Source of the DNA: Seohaeicola saemankumensis
Lineage (GTDB): Bacteria; Pseudomonadota; Alphaproteobacteria; Rhodobacterales; Rhodobacteraceae
Direction: 5' to 3'
DNA length: 64,000 nt
Assembly: GCF_021021435.1 (NCBI RefSeq)
Contig: NZ_JAINWI010000017.1
Location: 89,234 to 153,233, forward strand
Shown here: piece after piece, positions 15,675 to 25,100 of the stretch
How positions within the stretch are numbered: the first letter of the stretch is position 1
How the letters are laid out: every line of letters starts with the position of its first letter
Notes under the pieces: model-generated
Seen by the model: only the letters and a program-made list of their open reading frames with translations
The model's database searches: none
Told to the model about the DNA's origin: nothing
Made by a program: the position numbers and the translations under genes

Positions 15675-17564
15675 ATGACAAAGCACGACCCCATCCTGCC
15701 GCAGGAAGTGGTGAACGGTGTGTCGCTGAATGCGACACCGGGACAACGCCCGCTGGCGATTGACGGCTGCACAACCCTGCCCGCCCTGTTCCAGTCAAGA
15801 TGCGCCACTCAGGGCAGCAGGACCGCGCACCGCGAAAAGGATCTTGGTATCTGGAAGGCCTATAGCTGGAAAGACTACTGGGATCATGCCCGCTTGATCG
15901 GGTTGGGCCTCTTGCGGCTTGGCCTTGAACGCGGCCGTGTCGTGTCGATCCTGTCGGAAGACCGCAAGGAATGGCTTTATGCCGATATGGGTATCCAATG
16001 CGTCGGCGGTATTTCCTCTGGCGTCTATACCACCGACAGTGCCAGCCAGTTGGCGTATATCCTGACCGATAGCGACACGCAGTTCCTGATCGTCGAGAAC
16101 GAAGAGCAACTTGACAAGTTTCTCGAAATCCCCGACGGCGCGCCGCGCGTGGAAAAGGTGATCATCCTCGAGGATGAGGGCCTGCATGATCTGGAAGGTG
16201 ACCGATATATCTTTCTGCCCCAACTTTATGCGTTGGGTCGCCAACATCTGTCCGAGCATCCCAGTCTGTTCGAGGCCGAGATTGAGAAGACAAAGGCAGG
16301 TGATATCGCCCTTCTGATCTATACATCGGGTACAACCGGCGCACCCAAGGGTGCGATGCTGAGCCACGAGAATATCATGGCAGCGGTCGAAGGGGGTATC
16401 CGCGCCCTGCCCACGGATTATAGCGCTGAACAGCTGTGTTTCCTGCCGCTATGTCATATTCTGGAGCGTGACAGCTCGATCTATTTTCCGCTGGCGGTCC
16501 GCTCGACCGTGAACTTTGCGGAAAGCCCCGAAACGGTATTCGACAACCTGCGTGAAGTCAGTCCGCATGTCTTTACCGCCGTGCCGCGCGTCTGGGAAAA
16601 GGTCTATTCCCGCGTGACTGTTCTGTCGATGGAGGCCACAGGCTTTGGCAAGCTTGCGTTCAACGCCTCGCTCGGTGTCGGTATGAAACGCGCCGAATTG
16701 ATGCAGGCCGGCAAACCAGTGCCGGTCATGACCAAGGCGGGCTATTGGCTGGCTGACAAGCTGGTGTTCCGCAACCTGCGCCAGATGCTGGGACTTGATC
16801 GCCTGCGGCAAGGAACATCGGGCGCGGCCCCGATCAGCCCCGCCCTGCTCAACTGGTACCGCGCCATCGGTGTGCCGCTGCTGGAAGGCTACGGGATGAC
16901 CGAAAACGCGGGTCTGGCCACAGTCAATTCCGAAGACGCGAACCGCCCCGGTTCGGTCGGGCGCGCTGTGCCCGGCGTCAAGCTGCGGATCGCCGAGGAT
17001 GGCGAGGTCCAGACCTACGGCCTGAACAACTTCATGGGCTACTGGCGCAATAACGAGAAAACCGCCGAGACCTATACAGATGACGGCTGGTTGCGGACAG
17101 GCGATATCGGCAGCATCGACAAGGACGGATTCCTGACGATCACAGGCCGACTGAAAGACATCATCATCACAGCGGGCGGAAAGAATATTACCCCCGCCGA
17201 GTTGGAAAGCCGGCTGAAATTCAGCCACTATATCTCGGATGCCGTGGTGATCGGCGACAAACGCAAATTCCTGACCTGCCTGATCATGATAGATCAGGAA
17301 AACGTCGAGAAATACGCGCAGGACAACAAGGTGCCGTTCTCGGATTTCGCCTCGCTCTGCCGCGCGGAACCGGTGGTAGACCTGATCCGCGCCGAGGTCG
17401 ATCAGGTCAACAAGGAATTCGCCCGCGTTGAACAGATCAAGGATTTCCGCCTGATCGACGTTCTGCTGACGGCGGAAGACGAAGAGCTGACGGCAACGAT
17501 GAAACTGCGCCGCAGCTTTGTCGAGAAACGCCACAAGGCGCTGATTGACGACATGTATAAATAA
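15675..17564 (+). CDS. AMP-forming long-chain-type acyl-CoA ligase
   Basis: A 629-residue adenylate-forming ligase with the P-loop YTSGTTGAPKGAMLSH, the A5-type motif EGYGMTENAG, WLRTGDIGSID, and GRLKDIIITAGGKNITP near the C-terminus. Length and the K-x-x-E-E-L-T-A-T-M-K-L-R-R ending match the FadD15/long-chain branch rather than benzoate-CoA ligases. It makes an acyl-CoA from a carboxylic acid, CoA and ATP. GGAGG at 15663-15667 precedes ATG 15675, four bases after livF. Lying inside an ABC transport operon it may trap the imported acid as its CoA thioester (vectorial acylation), which is inference. Confidence 0.87.
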   Translation: MTKHDPILPQEVVNGVSLNATPGQRPLAIDGCTTLPALFQSRCATQGSRTAHREKDLGIWKAYSWKDYWDHARLIGLGLLRLGLERGRVVSILSEDRKEWLYADMGIQCVGGISSGVYTTDSASQLAYILTDSDTQFLIVENEEQLDKFLEIPDGAPRVEKVIILEDEGLHDLEGDRYIFLPQLYALGRQHLSEHPSLFEAEIEKTKAGDIALLIYTSGTTGAPKGAMLSHENIMAAVEGGIRALPTDYSAEQLCFLPLCHILERDSSIYFPLAVRSTVNFAESPETVFDNLREVSPHVFTAVPRVWEKVYSRVTVLSMEATGFGKLAFNASLGVGMKRAELMQAGKPVPVMTKAGYWLADKLVFRNLRQMLGLDRLRQGTSGAAPISPALLNWYRAIGVPLLEGYGMTENAGLATVNSEDANRPGSVGRAVPGVKLRIAEDGEVQTYGLNNFMGYWRNNEKTAETYTDDGWLRTGDIGSIDKDGFLTITGRLKDIIITAGGKNITPAELESRLKFSHYISDAVVIGDKRKFLTCLIMIDQENVEKYAQDNKVPFSDFASLCRAEPVVDLIRAEVDQVNKEFARVEQIKDFRLIDVLLTAEDEELTATMKLRRSFVEKRHKALIDDMYK

Positions 17565-17601
17565 GCCTCAATATCGGGGTGTTTCTGGGAGGAGACCAAA
17601 C

Positions 17602-18762
17602 ATGAGTAAAGTGATCAAATCGCTGTTCGCCGGTGCCGTGGCACTGGGAATGGCCCAAGCCGCTGTCGCGCAGACGCAGGGCGTCAGCGATACAGAAGTT
17701 GTAATCGGATCGGTCAACGATCTGTCCGGAATTTTCGCCGCTGTGGGTGTGCCTGCAATCAACGGTGCAAACCTCAAGTTCGACGAGGTGAACGCGGCAG
17801 GCGGCGTACATGGCCGCCAGATCCGTTTCGTTGTCGAGGATCACCAGTACCAGCTGCCGCGCTCGACACAGGCCTATAACAAGCTGATCAACCGCGATCA
17901 GGTATTCGCCAATATCCTGAGCCTCGGCACACCGCACAACCTTGCGGGCTTCCAGTTGATGGACCCCAAGGGTGTTTTCAACATCAACCCGCTGACTGCC
18001 GCGCGCGAGATGCTGCAGGAACCAGTGGAAAACAAGTTCACCGGCTTTTCCAGCTACTATGACCAGACAGTCGCTGGCATGCGCTATCTGGCCAATGAAT
18101 ATGGCCTGACCAAGGTTTGCACCATGTATCTGCCGACCGATTTCGGTCTGGAAATCTCTGAAGCGACCAAGGAAGAGGCCGAAAGCTTGGGCATGACTTT
18201 CGTGTCGGAAACCACGCACAAGCCGGATGAGCAGGATTTCGTCGGCGCCGTGCAGAAACTGCGCTCCGATGGCTGCGAGGTTGTGACGATGGCGCTGGGT
18301 GTCCGTGCGGGCATCACCATCGTGGGCACCGCAAAGCAGCTTGGCTGGACCGATGTGAAGTTTCTGGCAACTTCTGCAGGCTTCCTTGAAGCCGTAGCCG
18401 CAGTACCGGGTGGCGTGACTGATGGACTTTATGCCGCTGCTGGCTGGGTCGATCTTCAGGCGCGTCGTGAGGATGAAGCCCCCGCCGCGTTCATCGCGGA
18501 ATATGAAGAGGCTTTCGGTCAGCCTGCAACCGGCTTTGCGATGCTGGGCTATAACGCGGCTGAAACCGTGGTGATGGCACTGGAAGCTGCCGGTCCCGAT
18601 CTGACGCGAGAAAGCTTCCTCGCGGCTATGGAAAGCATGGATTATTACAGCGACCTGCTGGACACCCAGATCAAGTACACGCCTGACAACCATCAGGGTG
18701 CCAACGACATCACGATCTCTGTGGTAGAAAACGGCTTCTGGAAACTGGTGGGCCGCGAGTAA
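17602..18762 (+). CDS. periplasmic binding protein of the LIV-type ABC importer
   Basis: A 386-residue secreted protein. Residues 1-23 form a signal peptide with cleavage expected after AVAQ. The mature part opens GVSDTEVVIGSVNDLSG, typical of type I (LivJ-like) receptors, with GVHGRQIRFVVEDHQYQ and later GYNAAETVVMALEAAG. It is the last gene of the transport operon, 37 bases after the ligase, with GGGAGGAGA as ribosome site. It sets the specificity of the importer; the substrate cannot be read, but an aromatic or fatty acid is suggested by the ligase and the neighbouring hpa genes. Confidence 0.9.
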   Translation: MSKVIKSLFAGAVALGMAQAAVAQTQGVSDTEVVIGSVNDLSGIFAAVGVPAINGANLKFDEVNAAGGVHGRQIRFVVEDHQYQLPRSTQAYNKLINRDQVFANILSLGTPHNLAGFQLMDPKGVFNINPLTAAREMLQEPVENKFTGFSSYYDQTVAGMRYLANEYGLTKVCTMYLPTDFGLEISEATKEEAESLGMTFVSETTHKPDEQDFVGAVQKLRSDGCEVVTMALGVRAGITIVGTAKQLGWTDVKFLATSAGFLEAVAAVPGGVTDGLYAAAGWVDLQARREDEAPAAFIAEYEEAFGQPATGFAMLGYNAAETVVMALEAAGPDLTRESFLAAMESMDYYSDLLDTQIKYTPDNHQGANDITISVVENGFWKLVGRE

Positions 18763-18784
18763 GCAGATTTCTTTAAGAGATCAA

Positions 18785-18810
18785 AAAAGGGGCGCTTCGG
18801 CGCCCCTTTT
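18785..18810. terminator. strong bidirectional rho-independent terminator
   Basis: A perfect 11-bp stem AAAAGGGGCGC / GCGCCCCTTTT around a TTCG tetraloop lies between the convergent binding-protein gene (plus) and amidohydrolase gene (minus). The A and T tracts give a U-run in both transcription directions. Confidence 0.92.
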
Positions 18811-18825
18811 GCATAGCTGGCCGGT

Positions 18826-20091
18826 TCATGCGAACAGATCGTCCAGTTCGGCGTAATCCGGCAGGGTCCGGTCAATCTGACGCCCTCCGCGCAGAACGAT
18901 CCGGTCTGCTTGCGGGCGCGAGAAAAGCTCGGACCAGTCGCGCGCACGTGTGATCACCAGATCGGCAGGAGCGCCGGGGGCCAAGGACGGCGCAGCAAAG
19001 CCGCAGGCGCGCGCGGGATTGCCCAGAAAAGCCTGAACCCAATCTGGATCGGAATGATCCAGATGTCCGATCCGCGTCGCCTCGCGCATTACCTCCAGCA
19101 TGTCGAGATCGCCGTATGCATAGAACGGGTCACGGGTATTGTCCGAGGCGAAGCTGACATTGATCCCGCGCGCCTTCATCTCGTGCACCACGGTCAACCC
19201 GCGCCAGCGCGGGGTGCGCCCTGCTTGGCGCGCTTGCAGATACAGATTGCACATCGGCAGCGAGACAATGTTAAGCCCCGCCTGCGCCACCAGATCCAGC
19301 GTTCGGTCACAGTCGGCATTGTCCTGCATCGCCAGCGAACAGCAATGCCCGACGGTCACAGGCGCGTCAAAGCCGGTCTCGATCACTGTTTCCGCGATCA
19401 TCCGCAGGGTGGCTGCATCAGGATCGCCGGTTTCGTCGGCATGGAAGTCAACCTCCAACCCGCGCTCCATTGCAATGCGGAAAAAGGCCAGCAGACGCGC
19501 GCGGATGTCCGGCACAGGATAGGTAACCATGCCCAGCACACCGCCGGCCTGCGCGACAATATCGGCAGTTTTCAGGAAATCGCCTGCCATATCGACCTTG
19601 TCCACGCCCACAAGACAGGAGGCTTGCAGCGCGATACGGCCAGCCCATTCCGCGCGCATCTCGCGGAAAATCGGCCAACTTATGCTGTCTTGGGGTGCAA
19701 TGCTGTCCAGATGGGTGCGGATCGCTGTGGTCCCATGGGCATAAGCGCAGCGCAGGGCGAAATCCATCCGGCGGCGTACATCCAGCGCAGTCCAGTTCGC
19801 CATGCGATCATCGCTGACTGTTGTCAGCGCGCCCATGAAACTACCATCGGGATTAGCGGCGCGCGGCCAGATATGGCCCTTGTCCAAATGGGTGTGCATG
19901 TCAGTGAAGCCGGGAAAGACCATCGCACACCCCATATCCACGCGCACATCGCCCGGACCCTCCACGATCCTGCCATCCGCGATAGTCACACCGGTGCGCA
20001 CCAACCCACCGACCTGTCCGATCAGGCAGGCGGGCACGGTCAGGTTCTCAAGGCGCAGACGGGTGGCCTGCGGCAATGTCTTGAAGTCCAT
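18826..20091 (-). CDS. cytosine-deaminase-like amidohydrolase
   Basis: A 421-residue metal-dependent amidohydrolase. It shows the N-terminal metal motif GFTDMHTHLDKGH, VDFHADETGD with the proton-shuttle glutamate, TVGHCCSLA, and the metal aspartate in SFASDNTRDPFYAYG. These match the CodA-type cytosine/isoguanine deaminase branch, which hydrolytically removes an exocyclic amino group from a heterocycle. It is the last gene of a minus-strand operon with an NMT1/NitT-type ABC transporter, 12 bases after the permease, so the imported compound is a likely substrate. Several related subfamilies act on other N-heterocycles, so the exact substrate is open. Confidence 0.82.
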   Translation of the reverse strand: MDFKTLPQATRLRLENLTVPACLIGQVGGLVRTGVTIADGRIVEGPGDVRVDMGCAMVFPGFTDMHTHLDKGHIWPRAANPDGSFMGALTTVSDDRMANWTALDVRRRMDFALRCAYAHGTTAIRTHLDSIAPQDSISWPIFREMRAEWAGRIALQASCLVGVDKVDMAGDFLKTADIVAQAGGVLGMVTYPVPDIRARLLAFFRIAMERGLEVDFHADETGDPDAATLRMIAETVIETGFDAPVTVGHCCSLAMQDNADCDRTLDLVAQAGLNIVSLPMCNLYLQARQAGRTPRWRGLTVVHEMKARGINVSFASDNTRDPFYAYGDLDMLEVMREATRIGHLDHSDPDWVQAFLGNPARACGFAAPSLAPGAPADLVITRARDWSELFSRPQADRIVLRGGRQIDRTLPDYAELDDLFA

Positions 20092-20103
20092 GAAATTCCC
20101 CGT

Positions 20104-20988
20104 TCAGGTTTCGCGTTTGATTGCACTCTCGTGCCATTTGCGCAGCAGCATATGGCTCAGGAACGACAGACCGGCAAAGATCACAACCCCTGTGACCGCA
20201 ATCAGCAACAATGCCGCGAACATTCGCGGGATGTTCAGGCGGTACCCCGCCTCGAGGATACGGAAGGCAAGGCCCGATCCGATCCCGCCTGTGCCTGCCA
20301 CATACTCGGCCACCACCGCCCCGATCAGCGCCAGTCCTCCGGCAATACGCAAGCCGCCCAGAAAATACGGCAAGGCTGAGGGCAGGCGCAGGTAGCGCAG
20401 GGTTTGCCAGCGTGTTGCGCCATAAATGCGGAACAGATCGCGCAGGTTATGATCCGCCGAATTCAGGCCCAGCGTCGTGTTGGACAGAACCGGAAAGAAC
20501 GCGACCAGCCATGCACACATCAGCAAGCCTGCCGTACGGTTGTCGACATAGATGAAGATCAGCGGCGCGATCGCCACGATCGGCGTCACCTGAAGGATCA
20601 CCGCATAGGGATAGAACGACATCTCGACCAGTCGTGACTGGGTGAACAGCACCGCCAGCCCTACCCCGCCGATCACCGCAACCGCCAGCGCCATCATGGT
20701 GATCTGCAGCGTCACCAGAAGCGCGTCCAGCAACATCGCCCAATCCTGCAGCAATGTTGTCCAGACAAGGCCGGGACCGGGCAGGATGTAGTGGGGAATG
20801 TTGTTCCACACGACCAGCCTGTCCCAGCCGATGATTGTCAGGATCAGGACCGCCAAGGGCAGCATCCAGCGCCCGATCCTGTCAAAACGTTGCAGCCGCA
20901 AGCGGCGCAGGTCTTCGGCGTCCAGAGCAACGGTGTCGGCCCGTTCCTTGACCACGGGTTTTGCGGCCTGTGTCTCGGTCATACTCAT
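20104..20988 (-). CDS. NitT/TauT-type ABC transporter permease
   Basis: A 294-residue BPD-type permease: a charged N-terminus, then about six helices starting GRWMLPLAVLILTIIGW, and the cytoplasmic EAA-like loop LNSADHNLRDLFRIYGATRW followed by LRYLRLPSALPYFLGGLRI. ATG 20988 is chosen because it overlaps the TGA of the ATPase gene and has GGGAGAG before it; an in-frame start 16 codons earlier would overlap the ATPase further. It forms the membrane channel for the binding protein at 21834-22844. Confidence 0.88.
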   Translation of the reverse strand: MSMTETQAAKPVVKERADTVALDAEDLRRLRLQRFDRIGRWMLPLAVLILTIIGWDRLVVWNNIPHYILPGPGLVWTTLLQDWAMLLDALLVTLQITMMALAVAVIGGVGLAVLFTQSRLVEMSFYPYAVILQVTPIVAIAPLIFIYVDNRTAGLLMCAWLVAFFPVLSNTTLGLNSADHNLRDLFRIYGATRWQTLRYLRLPSALPYFLGGLRIAGGLALIGAVVAEYVAGTGGIGSGLAFRILEAGYRLNIPRMFAALLLIAVTGVVIFAGLSFLSHMLLRKWHESAIKRET

Positions 20989-21773
20989 ACCGGCTCTCCC
21001 ATGGCTTCGTGCAGCGCTGAGGATGCCTCGCGGCACAGCGCTGCATATGCGGCGGATGTGCGGAAATTTTCGTCACGCGGATAAGGGGCCGGCACCGTGA
21101 CCTCGCGGATCACCCGACCGGGACGGGCGGCCATGACAACGATGCGATCAGACAGAAACACGGATTCGAACACCGAATGGGTCACGAAAATCACCGTGCA
21201 GCCAATCGCCTCTTTCAGCTTGAGAAGGTCATTGTTCAACCGGAAGCGGGTTATTTCGTCCAGCGCTGCAAAGGGCTCGTCCATCAGGATCAGGCGCGGT
21301 TTAGTGACCATGGCCCGCGCGATGGACACGCGCATTTTCATACCGCCCGACAATTCGCGGGGATAGGCGTTCTGGAACTTCTCAAGCCCCACCAGCTTGA
21401 GCGCCTCGAGAACCTCGTCACGGACGGCAGTATAAGGTTGGCCGCGCAAACGGAAGGGAAGCCAGACATTCTGTGCCACCGTCGCCCAAGGCATCAGCGT
21501 CGGTTCCTGAAATACCACTCCCAGATCGTTCTCGCCCTGCCCGCCTGCCCAGGCAATCTTGCCTCGGCTGGGATGGGAAAGGCCTGCAATCAGACGCAAT
21601 GCAGTAGATTTGCCACAGCCCGAAGGCCCCAGAAGCGAGATGAAATCGCCATGATTGACCGTCAGGTTCATCGCCTTGAGGGCGACAACATCCCCGTTGA
21701 AGGTTTTGTCGACGTCGATCATTTCCAGCACAGGGGGGCGCTGGTCAAGGGATGGGCGTTCAGGTCTGCTCAT
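20985..21773 (-). CDS. NitT/TauT-type ABC transporter ATP-binding protein
   Basis: A 262-residue ATPase with Walker A LLGPSGCGKSTALRLIAG, Q-loop GVVFQEPTLMPW, signature LSGGMKMRVSIARAM, Walker B LILMDEPFAALDE and H-loop IFVTHSVFESVFLSD. Family members serve nitrate, taurine, sulfonate and pyrimidine-precursor importers. It lies between the binding protein (60-base gap) and permease (ATGA overlap) genes. Confidence 0.9.
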   Translation of the reverse strand: MSRPERPSLDQRPPVLEMIDVDKTFNGDVVALKAMNLTVNHGDFISLLGPSGCGKSTALRLIAGLSHPSRGKIAWAGGQGENDLGVVFQEPTLMPWATVAQNVWLPFRLRGQPYTAVRDEVLEALKLVGLEKFQNAYPRELSGGMKMRVSIARAMVTKPRLILMDEPFAALDEITRFRLNNDLLKLKEAIGCTVIFVTHSVFESVFLSDRIVVMAARPGRVIREVTVPAPYPRDENFRTSAAYAALCREASSALHEAMGEPV

Positions 21774-21833
21774 GGTGATCCTCTGGCGTGAAACGGCACG
21801 GGGCCAGCCTGTCGGCCAGCCCCTTTGAAGCGT

Positions 21834-22844
21834 TCAGTTCTTGGGACGAAGGTCCAGACCCAGCCCTTTACCCACGAATTCGGTGGTAAAGCTGGCTTTC
21901 CAGTCGATGCCATCCGCGATCACACCGGCATCCACCATCTTTGTGTAGAAATCTCCCACCTGTGCCTCGGTCATGACACCGATTCCCATTTCCAGCGAGT
22001 CACCGGAATCGACGATGCCCATTTCGATCATTTTGCCGATTGCAAATTCGATCTTGTCCATCGTCATGTCGGGGTTGGCAGCAAGGATCAGCTCTTTCGC
22101 ACCGGCGTTGTCGCCATAGAGAAAGTTGTACCAACCCAGGATCGAACCTTCGACAAAGCACTTCACCGCATCCGGATTGGCCTCGAGAAAGGGCTGCATC
22201 ACTTCGACCGTCGTCGCGTATGTCGAATAGCCCGCATCGGCGATCAGGAAAACATTAGGTGTAAAGCCTGCTTCCTTTTCAATCGCATAGGGTTCGGACG
22301 ACAAGAAGCCCTGCATGCCCTTGCGCTTGTCGGCAAGGAAGGGTGCGGGGTTAAAGGTATAAGGTTCGCGCTGGTCTGACGTGAAGCCATGCGCTGCAAT
22401 CATCCACTGGTAGTAGGAGGTGAAACCATTATCGCCGATCAGTAGCGTCAGGTCTTTCAACTCTTCCCATGTGTCCGCCTCGCCAGGATGGGCGATGATG
22501 ACTTGCGGGTGTTTCTGGAAGGTCGCCATAACCGATACGACGGGCACGTTTTCGGCCACAGCATTGAACGCCTGCAGCATGTCACCGCCCATGTGGAACT
22601 GCATCCGGTCCGCCATCAGAAGCGCACGGTTGTTCACCTGCGGGCCGCCTGGCACGATCTCCACCTCAAGCCCGCAGGCTGCATAGGTTCCATCGGCAAC
22701 CGACTGGTAGAAGCCGCCATGCTCGGCCTGTGCCAACCAATTCGTGCCAAAAGTGACCTTTTGCTGCGCCGAGGCCGGAACAGCCACAGCCGCCATTGCA
22801 AGACCGGCGAGCGTTCCCGCGATTGTTTTTCCTGTCAGTTTCAT
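21834..22844 (-). CDS. NMT1/THI5-like periplasmic substrate-binding protein
   Basis: A 336-residue secreted protein. ATG 22844, after AGGGAG, gives the signal peptide MKLTGKTIAGTLAGLAMAAV ending at PASAQ; an upstream in-frame extension lacks signal character and was discarded. The mature start VTFGTNWLAQAEHGGFYQSV and the motif TYAACGLEVEIVPGGP are typical of NMT1/SsuA-like receptors, some of which bind pyrimidines such as thiamine precursors. First gene of the minus-strand operon; divergent from the FAD oxidase across 271 bases. That gap must hold promoters for both operons, but I could not identify them with confidence. Confidence 0.87.
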   Translation of the reverse strand: MKLTGKTIAGTLAGLAMAAVAVPASAQQKVTFGTNWLAQAEHGGFYQSVADGTYAACGLEVEIVPGGPQVNNRALLMADRMQFHMGGDMLQAFNAVAENVPVVSVMATFQKHPQVIIAHPGEADTWEELKDLTLLIGDNGFTSYYQWMIAAHGFTSDQREPYTFNPAPFLADKRKGMQGFLSSEPYAIEKEAGFTPNVFLIADAGYSTYATTVEVMQPFLEANPDAVKCFVEGSILGWYNFLYGDNAGAKELILAANPDMTMDKIEFAIGKMIEMGIVDSGDSLEMGIGVMTEAQVGDFYTKMVDAGVIADGIDWKASFTTEFVGKGLGLDLRPKN

Positions 22845-23115
22845 ACTGCGACTCCCTGTTGGGTCTGGTTTCTGTCCTTTGTCTAGGACCGCGCAGTCTT
22901 GCCCTGAAAGTGCGGCTGGAATTCTGGCGGTGGCTCTCTGGTCAGTTGCCGATTCATTGTGCAGCAGCAGCATTGACTGCCATTATTTTAAGCGGACTGG
23001 CAGGTTCGGCCGTAAATTCGGCGCGCTTCCAACGACCGCAAGATGCCATCCCCACAGGCATGATGGCAGAACCACGACAAAGGGCGTGCTGCCCGCTGTC
23101 GGAAAGGCAAGAGAT

Positions 23116-24522
23116 ATGACACCCAATGTGCAGGCCGCGCGCGATGCGCTGGCGCATCTGGAAATTGATGAGAACCCAGCCGCGCTGAAATCCAAAAGCC
23201 GCGATTTCTTTTGGTATTCGCCGGTTCTGAAAACACGGTTGGACCATCTGGTGGGCGATTTCGTGGTCGCCCCAAAAACAGAGGCCGAAGTGATCGAGGT
23301 CCTCAAGACCTGCTATGCCCATGACGTGCCGGTCACAACGCGCGGCGCGGGCACAGGCAATTACGGGCAGGCGATGCCGCTGGCGGGGGGCTGCATCTTG
23401 CATATGAAGAACATGACAGCAGTCAAAGAGGTGCAGCCCGGACGCGTCATCGTGGAACCGGGTTGCCTGCTCAAGGATGTGGATGCCGCGACCAAGGCAC
23501 ATTCGGGGCAGGAATTGCGTATGTTCTCAAGCACATGGGCTACCGCGACCATCGGCGGCTTTGTTGCTGGCGGGTCGGGCGGTGTGGGGTCGGTCACATG
23601 GGGCAGTCTGCGTGATCTGGGCAATATCATCCGCCTGCGCGTCGTTACGATGGAAGCGGAACCCCGTATTCTGGAATTCCGCGGCGAGGAACTGGCCCGC
23701 GTCAGCCATGCCTATGGCACCAATGGAATCATCACCGAGTTGGAGATGCCGCTGGCACCCGCCTATGACTGGACAGGGCTGTTCGTTGCCTTCGACACAT
23801 TCGAGACGGCCGCCACTTATGCCGAGGAGATCGCCAATCAGGACGGTATCCTTGTCAAACTGGTAACCGTTTTCGAGAACCCAATCCCGCAGGCCTATTT
23901 CCAGCGTGTGAAGCCCTATATCGGCGAAGGCCAGCATATGGTCGGCCTGATGGTCGCACCGCATAGCATGGACGGTTTCAACACCTTCACCGCGCGTCGC
24001 ACAGGGGCGCAGATCATCTATCGCTCGGACAATGACACGTGGGAAAAAGGTCCGGGGGCTGTCTTTGAATACGGATGGAACCATACGACACTGCGTGCGC
24101 TCAAGGTCGATCCGTCGATCACCTATCTGCAGGTGCGCTACGGCTATCCTGACCATCAGGCGAAGGTCGCCGCGATCCGCAAGGCGTTGGGCGCGGAGGG
24201 CGAGGTGCTGCAGCATCTGGAAGTGCTGCGCGAGAACGGCAAGGTGATGTTCGCCGGCCTGAGCCTTGTGAAATTCACAACCGAGGAGCGGCTGAACGAG
24301 ATCGTGAAAATCCATGAAGATCTTGGCTGCATGATCTTCAACCCGCACCGCTATACACTGGAGGAAGGCGGGCGGCAGACCGTCGATGACCGCCAGTTGA
24401 ATTTCAAGCGTGAGGCCGATCCCAAGGGACTCTTGAACCCCGGCAAGATGATCGCTTGGGACGATCCCGGTTTCAAATTCGAAAGCGTCTATCAATACCC
24501 AAGGATGCGGGCCGCCGAATGA
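23116..24522 (+). CDS. FAD-linked oxidase (PCMH/GlcD-like)
   Basis: A 468-residue flavoprotein. The FAD-binding PCMH domain spans roughly residues 40-220 with VVAPKTEAEVIEVLKTC, TTRGAGTGNYGQAMPLAGG and GGFVAGGSGGVGS; a C-terminal cap follows and ends in DPKGLLNPGKMIAW, the usual end of glycolate/lactate-type oxidases. These enzymes oxidise C-OH or C-NH bonds using covalent or tight FAD. The ATG at 23116 has only a weak AAAGGCAAGAG site; upstream in-frame sequence overlaps the divergent gene's leader. It heads the five-gene plus-strand operon, its stop overlapping the next start (ATGA). Confidence 0.82.
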   Translation: MTPNVQAARDALAHLEIDENPAALKSKSRDFFWYSPVLKTRLDHLVGDFVVAPKTEAEVIEVLKTCYAHDVPVTTRGAGTGNYGQAMPLAGGCILHMKNMTAVKEVQPGRVIVEPGCLLKDVDAATKAHSGQELRMFSSTWATATIGGFVAGGSGGVGSVTWGSLRDLGNIIRLRVVTMEAEPRILEFRGEELARVSHAYGTNGIITELEMPLAPAYDWTGLFVAFDTFETAATYAEEIANQDGILVKLVTVFENPIPQAYFQRVKPYIGEGQHMVGLMVAPHSMDGFNTFTARRTGAQIIYRSDNDTWEKGPGAVFEYGWNHTTLRALKVDPSITYLQVRYGYPDHQAKVAAIRKALGAEGEVLQHLEVLRENGKVMFAGLSLVKFTTEERLNEIVKIHEDLGCMIFNPHRYTLEEGGRQTVDDRQLNFKREADPKGLLNPGKMIAWDDPGFKFESVYQYPRMRAAE

Positions 24523-25100
24523 GCCGCGCACTGGTGCTATTTGCGCATCCCTGTGCCGAGAGTTTCTCGGCCAGTCTGCACAAAACCGTGGTGGACACGC
24601 TGTCTGCACAGGGATGGGATGTAGATGATTGCGATCTGAATGCCGAAGGTTTCAACCCTGTGCTGACGGAATCAGAACGGCGCGGCTATCACGAGGTAGG
24701 CCCGAACCTTGCCTCCGTGGCGGATTACGTGGAGCGACTGCGCGCGGCGCAGGCACTGGTGCTGGTCTTCCCGGTGTGGAATTTCGGCTATCCCGCGATT
24801 CTCAAGGGTTTCTTTGACCGCGTCTTTCTGCCGGGAGTGTCGTTCCGGCTGGAAGATGGCAAAGTGCGCCCCAATCTGACGCATATCCGCAAGCTTGCGG
24901 CAGTAACCACCTATGGCGGCACGCGGATGCGGGCTTTGCTGGCAGGCGATCCGCCGCGTCATGTGGTCAAACGCGCGGTCTGGCATGTGACGCGGCCCGA
25001 CAAACTGCGCTATCTGGCGCTCTATGACATGAACCGCGCTACCGATACGCAGCTTTCCGCGTTTCAGGCGCGCGTCGAACAGGAAATGAAGGTCTTTTGA
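24519..25100 (+). CDS. NAD(P)H-dependent flavin oxidoreductase, flavodoxin fold (first of two)
   Basis: A 193-residue protein of the KefF/MdaB/NQO family. It begins LVLFAHPCAESFSASLHKT and holds VFPVWNFGYPAILKGFFDRVF, the FMN/quinone-site motif. Members transfer electrons from NAD(P)H to quinones, flavins or an oxygenase. Start overlaps the FAD oxidase stop; the next gene begins directly after its stop with no gap. Similarity to the following gene points to an old tandem duplication. It may recycle electrons for the FAD oxidase or the Fe(II) oxygenase of this operon (inference). Confidence 0.82.
   Translation: MSRALVLFAHPCAESFSASLHKTVVDTLSAQGWDVDDCDLNAEGFNPVLTESERRGYHEVGPNLASVADYVERLRAAQALVLVFPVWNFGYPAILKGFFDRVFLPGVSFRLEDGKVRPNLTHIRKLAAVTTYGGTRMRALLAGDPPRHVVKRAVWHVTRPDKLRYLALYDMNRATDTQLSAFQARVEQEMKVF

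Noticed and set aside
18910..20379. 489-residue plus-strand open frame opposite the deaminase and permease genes
   Set aside because: It lies antisense across two well-supported genes, has no ribosome site and no family motif. Long antisense frames are expected in GC-rich coding DNA.
22744..23115. N-terminal extension of the FAD oxidase reading upstream to 22744
   Set aside because: It would overlap the signal-peptide region of the divergent binding-protein gene, and the extra residues have no PCMH-like character.
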